A DNA stretch of 9,183 nt from JBGTCY01 sp041748615. GTDB taxonomy: Bacteria; Bacteroidota; Bacteroidia; Chitinophagales; CAIOSU01. Below the pieces are notes generated by a model that was not told the DNA's origin, ran no database searches, and saw only the letters and a program-made list of their open reading frames with translations. The position numbers were made by a program, and so were the translations under genes. This document shows, piece after piece, positions 1-7,800 of the stretch; the stretch's first letter is position 1, and every line of letters begins with the position of its first letter. Location: contig JBGTCY010000231.1 of the NCBI GenBank assembly GCA_041748615.1, positions 1 through 9,183 of the forward strand. The letters are read 5' to 3'.

Positions 1-62
1 CATATCATTCAACTTTTAGATTTAGTAATCCCGAAACCGCAAATGATAATCCGCAAACGCAA

Positions 63-70
63 TATCTTTG
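63..70 (+). promoter_or_regulatory. possible Bacteroidota -7 box upstream of lepA
   Basis: The bases TATCTTTG match the Bacteroidota sigma-A -7 consensus TAnnTTTG exactly. The box ends eight bases before the preferred lepA start, so transcription would begin almost at the ATG and the message would be leaderless or nearly so. No TTTG -33 element is visible at the usual distance upstream. The match may be due to chance. Confidence 0.22.
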
Positions 71-78
71 CCGCCTCA

Positions 79-1869
79 ATGAAAAACTTCCGCAACTTTT
101 GCATCATCGCTCATATTGACCACGGCAAGAGTACGCTTGCCGACAGACTGCTCAGTTCAACCCATACCCTGACTGACAGACAGATGAAAGACCAGGTCTT
201 GGACAGCATGGACCTGGAGCGCGAACGCGGCATCACGATTAAGAGTCATGCCATCCAGATGCATCACATCCATGAGGGCGTGGATTATACGCTTAACCTG
301 ATTGACACGCCCGGTCACGTGGATTTTTCTTATGAAGTATCCCGCTCCATCGCGGCTTGTGAAGGAGCGTTGTTGTTGGTGGATTGCACACAAGGCATCC
401 AGGCGCAAACCATTTCCAACCTGTACCTCGCCATTGAACATGAACTTGAAATCATCCCGATTCTAAATAAGATAGACATGGACGGGGCGATGATTGACGA
501 AACGCGCGAACAGATTGTGGACCTGATTGGTTGTAAACCGGAGGATATTTTACTTGCCAGCGGAAAAACCGGGGAGGGTGTTCCCGCGATTTTAGACGCG
601 ATTATCAATCGCATCCCGTCTCCGAAGGGCGACCCGAAAGAGCCGTTGCAGGCATTGATTTTTGATTCAGTTTTCAATTCCTATCGTGGCGTGGTGGCAT
701 ATTTCCGGATTTTCAACGGCACGATGCGCAAGGGCGACAAAGTGAAATTTGTGAACACCAGTAAAGAATACCATGCGGATGAAGTAGGTGTTTTGCGGTT
801 GGATTATGTTCCGCAGTCTGAATTGTCAGCCGGCAATGTAGGCTATATCATCACCGGCATTAAAGTGTCGCGGGAAATAAAAGTGGGGGATACGATTACG
901 CAGGTCGTCAACCCTTGCAAGGAAGCAGTGAAAGGGTTTGAAGATGTGAAGCCGATGGTATTCGCGGGCATTTATCCGATTGACACGGATGATTATGAGG
1001 AGTTGCGCGAGTCCATCGAAAAACTGCAACTGAATGACGCCTCACTCACGTTTGAGCCGGAGTCATCGGTTGCATTGGGATTCGGATTTCGCTGCGGATT
1101 TCTCGGCATGTTGCATTTGGATATTGTGCAGGAGCGTCTGGAGCGCGAGTTTGATATGTCAGTGATTTGCACGGTTCCTAACGTGTCTTATTACGCTTAT
1201 GACAACAAGGGTAAAAAAATGGTGGTGAACAATCCCGTTGACTTGCCGCCCCCGGAACTTTTGGGTTATGTAGAAGAGCCTTATATCAAAGCGCAGGTGA
1301 TTACCAAACCCGATTATGTAGGCAACATCATGAAACTGTGCATTGATAAACGCGGCATTTTGAAAAACCAGGTTTACCTGACACCCTCGCGGGTAGAGTT
1401 GCAGTTTGAAATGCCGCTGGCGGAAATTGTGTTCGATTTTTATGACAAGCTGAAATCCATCTCGCGCGGATATGCTTCATTCGACTACTATCCGCTTGAT
1501 TATCGCGAAGGCGAACTTGTGAAACTTGATATTAAGCTGAATGGTGAAAATGTGGACGCCCTGTCTTCGCTCATCCACCGCGACAAGGCTTATGATTTCG
1601 GAAGAAGGTTGTGTGAAAAATTAAAGGAATTGCTGCCGAAACAACAATTTGTCATCGCCATCCAGGCTGCCATTGGCGCGAAAATCATCGCCCGCGAAAC
1701 GATAAGCGCCATGCGCAAAGACGTTACCGCGAAATGTTATGGCGGTGACATCTCCCGCAAAAGAAAGCTGCTTGAAAAACAGAAAAAAGGTAAAAAGCGC
1801 ATGAGACAAATCGGAAAGGTGGAAGTACCGCAACAGGCGTTTATGGCGGTGCTGAAGCTGAATGATTAA
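79..1869 (+). CDS. lepA: elongation factor 4 (LepA), translational GTPase
   Basis: LepA/EF4 is a cytoplasmic GTPase that binds the ribosome and is thought to act in back-translocation or 30S subunit biogenesis. From the ATG at 79 the product is 596 residues, close to the usual 597-600. The GTPase motifs are all present: G1 AHIDHGKST at residues 11-19, G2 RGITIK at 50-55, G3 DTPGH at 76-80, G4 NKID at 130-133 and G5 SGKTG at 161-165. Domain II and the EF-G III- and V-like domains follow. The lysine/arginine-rich LepA-specific C-terminal domain includes CYGGDISRKRKLLEKQ and ends near VPQQAFMAVLKL. An upstream in-frame ATG at 43 would add 12 residues; the start at 79 is preferred because family members begin MKNxRNFxIIAHIDHGKST. 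No Shine-Dalgarno sequence is visible. folD follows 36 bases downstream on the same strand. The frame is intact and nothing is unusual. Confidence 0.97.
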   Translation: MKNFRNFCIIAHIDHGKSTLADRLLSSTHTLTDRQMKDQVLDSMDLERERGITIKSHAIQMHHIHEGVDYTLNLIDTPGHVDFSYEVSRSIAACEGALLLVDCTQGIQAQTISNLYLAIEHELEIIPILNKIDMDGAMIDETREQIVDLIGCKPEDILLASGKTGEGVPAILDAIINRIPSPKGDPKEPLQALIFDSVFNSYRGVVAYFRIFNGTMRKGDKVKFVNTSKEYHADEVGVLRLDYVPQSELSAGNVGYIITGIKVSREIKVGDTITQVVNPCKEAVKGFEDVKPMVFAGIYPIDTDDYEELRESIEKLQLNDASLTFEPESSVALGFGFRCGFLGMLHLDIVQERLEREFDMSVICTVPNVSYYAYDNKGKKMVVNNPVDLPPPELLGYVEEPYIKAQVITKPDYVGNIMKLCIDKRGILKNQVYLTPSRVELQFEMPLAEIVFDFYDKLKSISRGYASFDYYPLDYREGELVKLDIKLNGENVDALSSLIHRDKAYDFGRRLCEKLKELLPKQQFVIAIQAAIGAKIIARETISAMRKDVTAKCYGGDISRKRKLLEKQKKGKKRMRQIGKVEVPQQAFMAVLKLND

Positions 1870-1905
1870 TTCAAGAAGACACTTCCTTTATTTCAAAATC
1901 AGAAA

Positions 1906-2793
1906 ATGCAATTATTAGACGGTAAAAAACTCTCCGCTGAAATCAAAGAAGAAATAAAGGCTGAAGTAGATAAAATCAAACTGTCTGGCGGCAACATACC
2001 GCATCTTGCCGCAGTGTTGGTGGGAAATGACGGAGCGAGTGAAACCTATGTTGCAAACAAAGTGAAATCCTGCGAGTATGTCGGTTTCAAATCCACGCTC
2101 ATTCGCCTGCCGGAAACCGTCTCGGAAGAAAACTTGCTGAATGTGGTGAACGAGTTGAATGAGGATGAAGATGTTGACGGCTTCATCGTGCAAATGCCTT
2201 TGCCCAAAGATATCAACGAGCAAAAAATCACGCTTGCCATTCATCCCGAAAAAGATGTGGATGGTTTTCACCCGATTAATGTGGGACGCATGGCGCTGGG
2301 TCAACCGGCTTATATCTCCGCCACGCCATTCGGCATTTTGAAACTCTTGGAAAAATATCAAGTCGAAACTTCCGGTAAACATTGCGTGGTGATTGGCAGG
2401 AGCAATATTGTGGGAACGCCAATGAGTATTCTGCTTTCAAGAAATGCGAATCCGGGAAATTGCACCGTCACACTGTGTCACAGCCGCACCAAAGACATTG
2501 CAGCATTCACCCGCAACGCTGATATTCTGATTGCCGCGCTGGGAAAGCCGGAGTTTGTAACGGCTGAGATGGTGAAGGAGGGCGCTGTGGTGATTGACGT
2601 AGGCATCACCCGTATTGCTGATGCTTCAAAAAAATCCGGATTCTCTTTAAAAGGTGATGTAAAATTCGATGAAGTTGCGTCTAAATGCAGTTTCATTACA
2701 CCAGTCCCTGGTGGTGTGGGACCGATGACGGTAACGGCTTTGCTGGGTAACACTTTGAGGGCAAGCAGGAAAGAAGTGTATCAAAAAGCATAA
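1906..2793 (+). CDS. folD: bifunctional methylenetetrahydrofolate dehydrogenase / methenyltetrahydrofolate cyclohydrolase (FolD)
   Basis: FolD interconverts 5,10-methylene-, 5,10-methenyl- and 10-formyl-tetrahydrofolate in the cytoplasm and supplies one-carbon units for purine and formyl-Met synthesis. The 295-residue product has the usual family length. The substrate site shows Tyr48 and Lys52 in the YVANK motif, Gln96 in VQMPLP and Asp117 in KDVDGFHP; these correspond to the Tyr, catalytic Lys, Gln and Asp known from family structures. The nucleotide-binding motif GRSNIVGTP lies at residues 164-172, and the signature PGGVGPMT at 268-275. The gene starts 36 bases after the lepA stop, with no obvious promoter or terminator between, so cotranscription is likely. 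The bases before the ATG are A-rich without a Shine-Dalgarno sequence. It converges on the minus-strand asparaginase gene. Confidence 0.97.
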   Translation: MQLLDGKKLSAEIKEEIKAEVDKIKLSGGNIPHLAAVLVGNDGASETYVANKVKSCEYVGFKSTLIRLPETVSEENLLNVVNELNEDEDVDGFIVQMPLPKDINEQKITLAIHPEKDVDGFHPINVGRMALGQPAYISATPFGILKLLEKYQVETSGKHCVVIGRSNIVGTPMSILLSRNANPGNCTVTLCHSRTKDIAAFTRNADILIAALGKPEFVTAEMVKEGAVVIDVGITRIADASKKSGFSLKGDVKFDEVASKCSFITPVPGGVGPMTVTALLGNTLRASRKEVYQKA

Positions 2794-2843
2794 GTGAAGT
2801 TGTTAAAATAACATCCGCAATTTGAAGACTGCATGGGCAGATA

Positions 2844-2871
2844 TTAGACTTTAGATTTTAGACATTAGAAA
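2844..2871. repeat. four tandem heptanucleotides TTAGAnn
   Basis: Four adjacent 7-base units read TTAGACT, TTAGATT, TTAGACA and TTAGAAA with no gap. They lie in the 108-base spacer between the convergent ends of folD and the asparaginase gene. A related stretch, TTTTAGATTTAG, occurs at 14-25 upstream of lepA. The tract does not form a strong hairpin. Its role is unknown; it may be a short intergenic microsatellite dispersed in this genome. Confidence 0.6.
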
Positions 2872-2901
2872 TTATTTTGGAGACGTTCCTAAGGTGAGAG
2901 C

Positions 2902-3927
2902 TTAGAAGATTTCAACGAAAACCTTTCCATCGTTTTTAACATATCCGCGGAACATCGCAAGCGTAGTAAACGGCATAGCGATATTTCCCTGAGCATCCAA
3001 TACAATCATTCCTCCATCTCCGCCTAACGATTTGATTTCATCCAGCGTTTTCTGAGCGGCTTCAGTCACTGTTTCATTTTTCAAAGCAACGCGCATCGCA
3101 ACATTTTTAGCCGCTACGGTTCTGATAAAATATTCTCCATGTCCGGTACAGGAAACTGCGCATGAGTTGTTATCAGCATAAGTCCCTGCGCCAATGATGG
3201 GGGAATCCCCTACCCTTCCATATTGTTTGTTGGTCATTCCGCCTGTGGAAGTGGCAGCGGCAAGATTGCCATGAACATCAAGAGCAACGGCTCCGACAGT
3301 CCCGAATTTTTCATCTTTTAATTCAACAGGCGTTTCACCTTTATCATCAGAGTGATCAAGTTTAGGTTTTTGTCCATCCCGCATTTTTTTCCATTGCTGA
3401 AACCGGTAATCATCATGGAAATAAACGGAGTCCACCGTTTCCAATTGATTTTCAGCGGCAAAAGCGTCAGCCCCTTCACCAATTAACATCACATGCGGTG
3501 ATTTATCCATCACCAACCGGGCAGCTTTAATAGGGTTTTTAATTGTTTTGACCACCGCCACAGCCCCGGCATTCAATGATTTTCCATCCATGATGGAGGC
3601 ATCCAATTCATGAATTCCATCAGCCGTAAAGACAGCGCCTTTCCCGGCATTAAACAACGGACTGTCTTCAAGAATAACCATCGCAGTTTCAACCGCATCC
3701 ACAGCGGACCCCCCTTTATTCAGGACTTCATGACCGGCTGACAATGCTTCTTCAATTTTTTTACGGTAAGCCGCCTCTCTTTCCATGGTCATGTTTTCTT
3801 TGAGGATAGCGCCTGCGCCACCATGTACTACTAAAACCATCTTGTTTTTTTCATAATTTTTTTCCAAATTAACTGAATTTGAATTTGCAAAAACAAATAT
3901 TAATAGGAGCATTACAAATGGTTTCAT
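2902..3927 (-). CDS. plant-type L-asparaginase / isoaspartyl peptidase (Ntn hydrolase, IaaA-like) with signal peptide
   Basis: Members of this family hydrolyse L-asparagine and beta-aspartyl (isoaspartyl) dipeptides. The precursor cleaves itself just before a threonine, which becomes the N-terminal nucleophile of the beta subunit. The 341-residue product has HGGAGA at 35-40 and a charged, flexible linker at about 185-207. The cleavage site is FGTVGAV with nucleophile Thr210. Compared with E. coli EcAIII (Thr179, Thr197, Arg207, Asp210, Thr230), the matching residues here are Thr210, Thr228, Arg238, Asp241 and Thr261, all shifted by 31, so the active site looks complete. Residues 1 to about 18 (Lys2, a hydrophobic stretch at 4-14, then ANSNS) resemble a signal peptide, suggesting a periplasmic or secreted enzyme. 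A second Met at residue 30 (3838-3840) would give a cytoplasmic form starting just before the conserved core. The gene is divergent from the PfpI-family gene across 77 bases. Confidence 0.93.
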   Translation of the reverse strand: MKPFVMLLLIFVFANSNSVNLEKNYEKNKMVLVVHGGAGAILKENMTMEREAAYRKKIEEALSAGHEVLNKGGSAVDAVETAMVILEDSPLFNAGKGAVFTADGIHELDASIMDGKSLNAGAVAVVKTIKNPIKAARLVMDKSPHVMLIGEGADAFAAENQLETVDSVYFHDDYRFQQWKKMRDGQKPKLDHSDDKGETPVELKDEKFGTVGAVALDVHGNLAAATSTGGMTNKQYGRVGDSPIIGAGTYADNNSCAVSCTGHGEYFIRTVAAKNVAMRVALKNETVTEAAQKTLDEIKSLGGDGGMIVLDAQGNIAMPFTTLAMFRGYVKNDGKVFVEIF

Positions 3928-3960
3928 GATATTTGTCTTTTCATTCTAAAATTGTGACTG

Positions 3961-3981
3961 TTAAATTAATTTTTTAAATTA
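3961..3981. repeat. 8-base direct repeat TTAAATTA in divergent intergenic region
   Basis: TTAAATTA occurs at 3961-3968 and again at 3974-3981, a centre-to-centre distance of 13 bases, within the 77-base spacer between two divergent genes. It could be an operator or an UP-like element serving both promoters. The region is so AT-rich that chance is a fair explanation. No convincing TAnnTTTG box with a -33 partner was found for either gene here. Confidence 0.25.
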
Positions 3982-4004
3982 GTGCAGAATCCAAACAGTT
4001 TCCT

Positions 4005-4562
4005 ATGACATACGATGAAATTAAAATTATTCAGTTTATTGATGATGAGTTTGAAGACCTTGAATTGTGGTATCCTGTTTACCGGATGCGCGAGTTTGGG
4101 GCTATTGTCCACTTAGTTGGAGAAAAAAGCAACCATCTCTACCATGGAAAACACGGGGTACCCGCTACCAGTGATTTCTCTTATTCCGATGTAAATCCTG
4201 CTTTGTATGACGCGCTTTTAGTACCCGGTGGCTGGGCGCCTGACAAAATCAGAAGAATAGAGACTGCATTAAACATCGTGAAACAATTAGATGCCTCCAA
4301 AAAACCAATTGGCAGTATCTGTCACGGAGCCTGGGTGTTAGTTTCAGCCGGAATTCTGAAAGGCAGAAGACTCACGAGTGTACCCGGCATTAAAGATGAC
4401 CTCATCAATGCCGGAGCGGAATGGATGAATGAACAGCATTTCCGTGAAGGCAACCTGATTAGCGCGCAGCGTCCGCCTGACATACCTGCTTATATGAAGT
4501 TATTTGTTGAAGCCGTTCAGGAAGTGAAAGACAAAAAACTGACAGAACAACCATCGACTTAA
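4005..4562 (+). CDS. DJ-1/PfpI family protein (PfpI/YhbO-type)
   Basis: This family has a flavodoxin-like fold with a reactive cysteine on a nucleophile elbow. Members have been reported as proteases (PfpI), chaperones, glyoxalases or protein deglycases, so the exact activity cannot be assigned. The 185-residue product has the expected length. The conserved acidic residue is in DDEFED (Glu15), followed by LxxWYPVYRMREFGA. The elbow GSICHGAW places Cys106 and His107 in the usual Glu-Cys-His arrangement. The segments VPGGW at 73-77 and ISAQRPPDIPAY near the C-terminus are typical of PfpI/YhbO proteins. No signal peptide is present, so the protein is probably cytoplasmic. The ATG at 4005 lacks a Shine-Dalgarno sequence. 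It is divergent from the asparaginase gene, and the next gene starts 183 bases downstream. Confidence 0.9.
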   Translation: MTYDEIKIIQFIDDEFEDLELWYPVYRMREFGAIVHLVGEKSNHLYHGKHGVPATSDFSYSDVNPALYDALLVPGGWAPDKIRRIETALNIVKQLDASKKPIGSICHGAWVLVSAGILKGRRLTSVPGIKDDLINAGAEWMNEQHFREGNLISAQRPPDIPAYMKLFVEAVQEVKDKKLTEQPST

Positions 4563-4596
4563 ATGTTATTTTTAAAATATTTTCTTATTTACTGAA

Positions 4597-4617
4597 TTTA
4601 TTATTTTTGATAATAAA
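4597..4617. repeat. AT-only inverted repeat, 7-bp arms
   Basis: TTTATTA at 4597-4603 and TAATAAA at 4611-4617 are perfect inverted repeats separated by TTTTTGA. The arms contain no G or C, so a hairpin would be weak as a terminator of the upstream gene. A protein-binding dyad upstream of the large surface-protein gene is an alternative. The surrounding DNA is very AT-rich (6 G or C in positions 4561-4620), so chance formation is possible. Confidence 0.35.
4602..4609 (+). promoter_or_regulatory. possible -7 box upstream of the SprB-repeat gene
   Basis: TATTTTTG matches the Bacteroidota -7 consensus TAnnTTTG and lies inside the dyad at 4597-4617. A start a few bases downstream would leave a leader of roughly 130 bases before the ATG at 4746. 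No clear TTTG -33 element is seen. The AT-rich context makes a chance match fairly likely. Confidence 0.22.
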
Positions 4618-4745
4618 TCTATTCTTTCCAGATTTTATGCATTATTAATTTCTTAAATTTTCTAAATGTTGCCTTTCAACAAATAATTGCATTCATAGGA
4701 TGTTCTTATTAATTTAACCGCCAAATAAACTTTAAAAATCAACCC

Positions 4746-4829
4746 ATGTCTCAAATTCTGCGTTTGATGGTAAGGTTTGCAAGCACGTTTTTTTTGCTTT
4801 GTGTGATAACCTTCGAATCATCTTCACAA
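4746..4829 (+). other. signal peptide of the SprB-repeat protein
   Basis: Residues 1-28 have basic Arg6 and Arg10, a hydrophobic core from about Phe11 to Phe23 (ASTFFLLCVITF) and a small polar stretch SSS before Gln28-Cys29. This fits Sec export with cleavage by signal peptidase I near SSS/Q. Cys29 is not preceded by a proper lipobox, so a lipoprotein is less likely. The exact cleavage site is uncertain. Confidence 0.75.
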
Positions 4830-7800
4830 TGCCCAATCAGTGCTTTTCAGGCATTTAGTGGAGGTAATCCGCCCTGCGGAGCCTTTACGCAAGGAAATAT
4901 CGGAAGCGGTACTTACGCCACTTTTAGTGTGGTTGCCAATGCTTCCTATACTTTCAGCACCTGCGGTACATCCTTTGACACACAAATTTCCGGATATACA
5001 GCAGGAAATAATTTTATTGCCGGTTTTTACAATGATGATAACGGACCGGATTGCGGTGGAACCGCTGCATCAATCAATTGGACTTCCACCCTCACCGGAC
5101 AAATAAGAGTAATGGTGAACAGATGGAATTGTCAGGGGCATGATTTTACCGGGGTTTCGGCTGTCTTAAAGTATCGTCAAAATCCTCCTGTTCTTTCTGC
5201 TGTTTCCAATACACTGTGTGGTGGAGGACAAACCACCATTACAGCTAACCAGATTTTAGGCGCCTGGAGTATCGTTGCGGGAGGTGGTACATTATCCGGA
5301 ACAGCAGACAACAGCAGAATATACACTGCTCCGAATGCCAATCAAACCAACACCATCCGATACTCCATTGGACAATGTACGCAGGATATTGATATCACTT
5401 CATTTGCCAGTCCAACAGTAACCCTGGTTGGCTCCACTATTATTTGCAGTGGAATACCGACAATATTGGAAGCACAGGCTGCTGCCGGTAGTGGTTCTAT
5501 CACCAATTTTAACTTTTTAAGAAATGGAATTTCCGTTCAATCCGGTTTAAATAACACTTACAATGCAACTCAGGCGGGTAATTATTCTGTTGTGGTCACT
5601 CAAAACGCAGGTGGATGTACGGCTACCTCCAATACTTTGGTTCTGGACTTTTTTCAATCTCCTACTGTCAGTATTTCAGGAACTTCCACCACTATTTGCC
5701 AGGGTCAATCTTCTACGATTACTGCCAATGCAACTGCCGGAACGGGTTTTATCACAAATTATAATTTTCTTAGAAACGGAGTTTCCGTTCAGTCAGGCTC
5801 TAATAACACTTTCAGCGCAACACTTGCAGGAGACTATACAGTGATAGTCACTCAAAGTGGAGGTAGTTGTACAGGAACTTCTAATACATTCTCGTTAAAT
5901 GTTAACGCGGTTCCTTCGGTATTCATCACGGGCGCAGCAAATATTTGCCAGGGTGCGGCAGTCTTGCTTTCAACAAGCGCGTCAGCCGGAAGCGGCAGCA
6001 TCACAAATTATCAATGGCAGCAAAACGGGAATAATATTATTGGAGCAAATTCGCCTACCTATTCAGTGACTCAACAAGGCATCTATACTGTAGTGGTAAC
6101 TAATTCCAACAATTGCTCTGCAACATCTCCTTCTGTAACGATTAATGTCAGTCAGAATCCATTTGTATTTGTAGATGGAGATTCATTTTATTGCCAGGGA
6201 AGCAGCACAATACTGACTGCTACTGCATTTGCAGGAAGCGGCACCATCACCACTTACCAATGGAAACAGGGGGGAGGAAACATCGGTACAAACTCCTCTA
6301 CATTGAATGTCAATTTTCAAGGCAGTTATACAGTTGTGGTGACTAATTCTTTTGGTTGTTCAACTGAATCAGCGCCAATCACGGTGCTTGAAAAACCAAA
6401 TCCCAGCGTCAGCGCTACCAGTATTAATCCAACTTGTTTTGGATTACAAAACGGTTCCGCCACTGCATTACCCAGCGGAGGTCAATCACCTTATACTTAC
6501 GCCTGGAGCAATACAAATCCAACGCAAACGACTCAAATAGCAACAGGTCTTGGTATTGGCACCTATCATGTTACTATCACGGACATCTTTGGGTGTTCCG
6601 CAGTTTCAAATGATGTCACCTTAACAACTCCGCCTGAATTATTTATTACACCGGTTGATTCGGGTGACGCGAGTTGCGCAGGAGTGAATGACGGATTCGT
6701 GGAAGTTGCAGGTTCTGTGGGTACACCGCCTTATTTATATTCATTAAACGGCAGTCCCTTTCAACCTTCGGGAAGATTCAATAATCTGAGTGCGGGAGTT
6801 TACACTGCCACCGTTCAGGATGCATTAGGCTGTCAAAAAAGCACTGTAATTACTTTAGATAATCTGACAACTGTTTTACTATCAGTGGACAGCATCAGAA
6901 ACATTTCCTGCAATGGAGCAAATGACGGATACTTTTCATTGGTTGCATTAAATGGCATCAGCCCCTACAGTTATTCCACAGATGGAATTTTCTTTCAGCA
7001 ATCACATGAATTTTTCAATGTAACTCCCGGCAATTATAATGTATTGGTAAAAGACGCTGCAGGCTGCCAGGCAGTAACAGGCTTGGTTGTGACGCAGCCT
7101 CCGGTATTGGCAATTACAATGAATGCTGTAATTAATAGCTCGTGTGCGGGAAATGCGGATGGTTCCATTAATCTCACTGTGACAGGAGGAACTCTTCCAT
7201 ATACCTACTCCTGGTCTAATGGAGATACTACTGAAGATTTATCCGGCATCGGAGCAGGAATTTACAACCTGACTGTGGTTGACGCTAACAATTGCTCGGC
7301 TACCATTTCAGCGACCATCACAGAACCGCTTCCGCTTTCTGTTGGTCTTGCCAGCATTCGTAATGTAAGTTGTTTTGGAAAAAGTGACGGAGAAATTGAT
7401 ATTTCAGTTTCCGGTGGTATTCCTCCTTATTCCTTTAACTGGTCGAATGGAAAAACCACTGAAGACAATCTTCAGATTCCTGCCGGAACTTATTCGGTGA
7501 CAGTGGCTGATGCAAACGGGTGTTCAGATAGTTTGTCATACAATGTTACTGAACCTGATTTAATTTCTATATCCCTTTCAGTTACGGATGTGGTTTGCTC
7601 CGGAGATAATTCCGGCAGCATTGATGTAACCGTTTCAGGCGGAATCACACCCTACACTTTCCTTTGGTCAAATTTTTCCACTTCTCAAAATTTATCCAAT
7701 GTCACTTCCGGTTCATATACCGTGATTGTGACAGATGCGACCGCTTGCTCAGTCAGCGGAAATGCATCTATTAATGCATTATCAAACATCACTATCAATA

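Noticed and set aside
43..78. Extended lepA start at 43 adding MIIRKRNIFAAS
   Set aside because: LepA proteins begin just before the RNFxIIAHIDHGKST motif. The extra residues do not resemble family members, and the start at 79 gives the normal length.
1873..1892. GAAG-ACA-CTTC mini-hairpin after lepA as a terminator
   Set aside because: The stem is only four base pairs and the T-rich stretch is interrupted. The close spacing to folD fits readthrough better.
157..2753. Minus- and plus-strand open frames of 60-155 codons inside lepA and folD
   Set aside because: They overlap well-conserved genes fully and have no family features, so they are out-of-frame shadows.
2889..2905. CTAAG/CTTAG inverted repeat with 7-base loop at the end of the asparaginase gene
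   Set aside because: A 5-bp stem without a following T-tract is too weak to call a terminator on either strand.
4563..4745. Possible small gene or RNA in the spacer before the surface-protein gene
   Set aside because: The stretch is very AT-rich with frequent stops in the frames checked, and shows no structured element apart from the AT-only dyad.
4840..6540. Short plus-strand open frames at 4840-5106, 5563-5844 and 6352-6540
   Set aside because: They are in other frames inside the continuous reading frame starting at 4746, have no recognisable motifs, and give proline- or leucine-rich low-complexity products.
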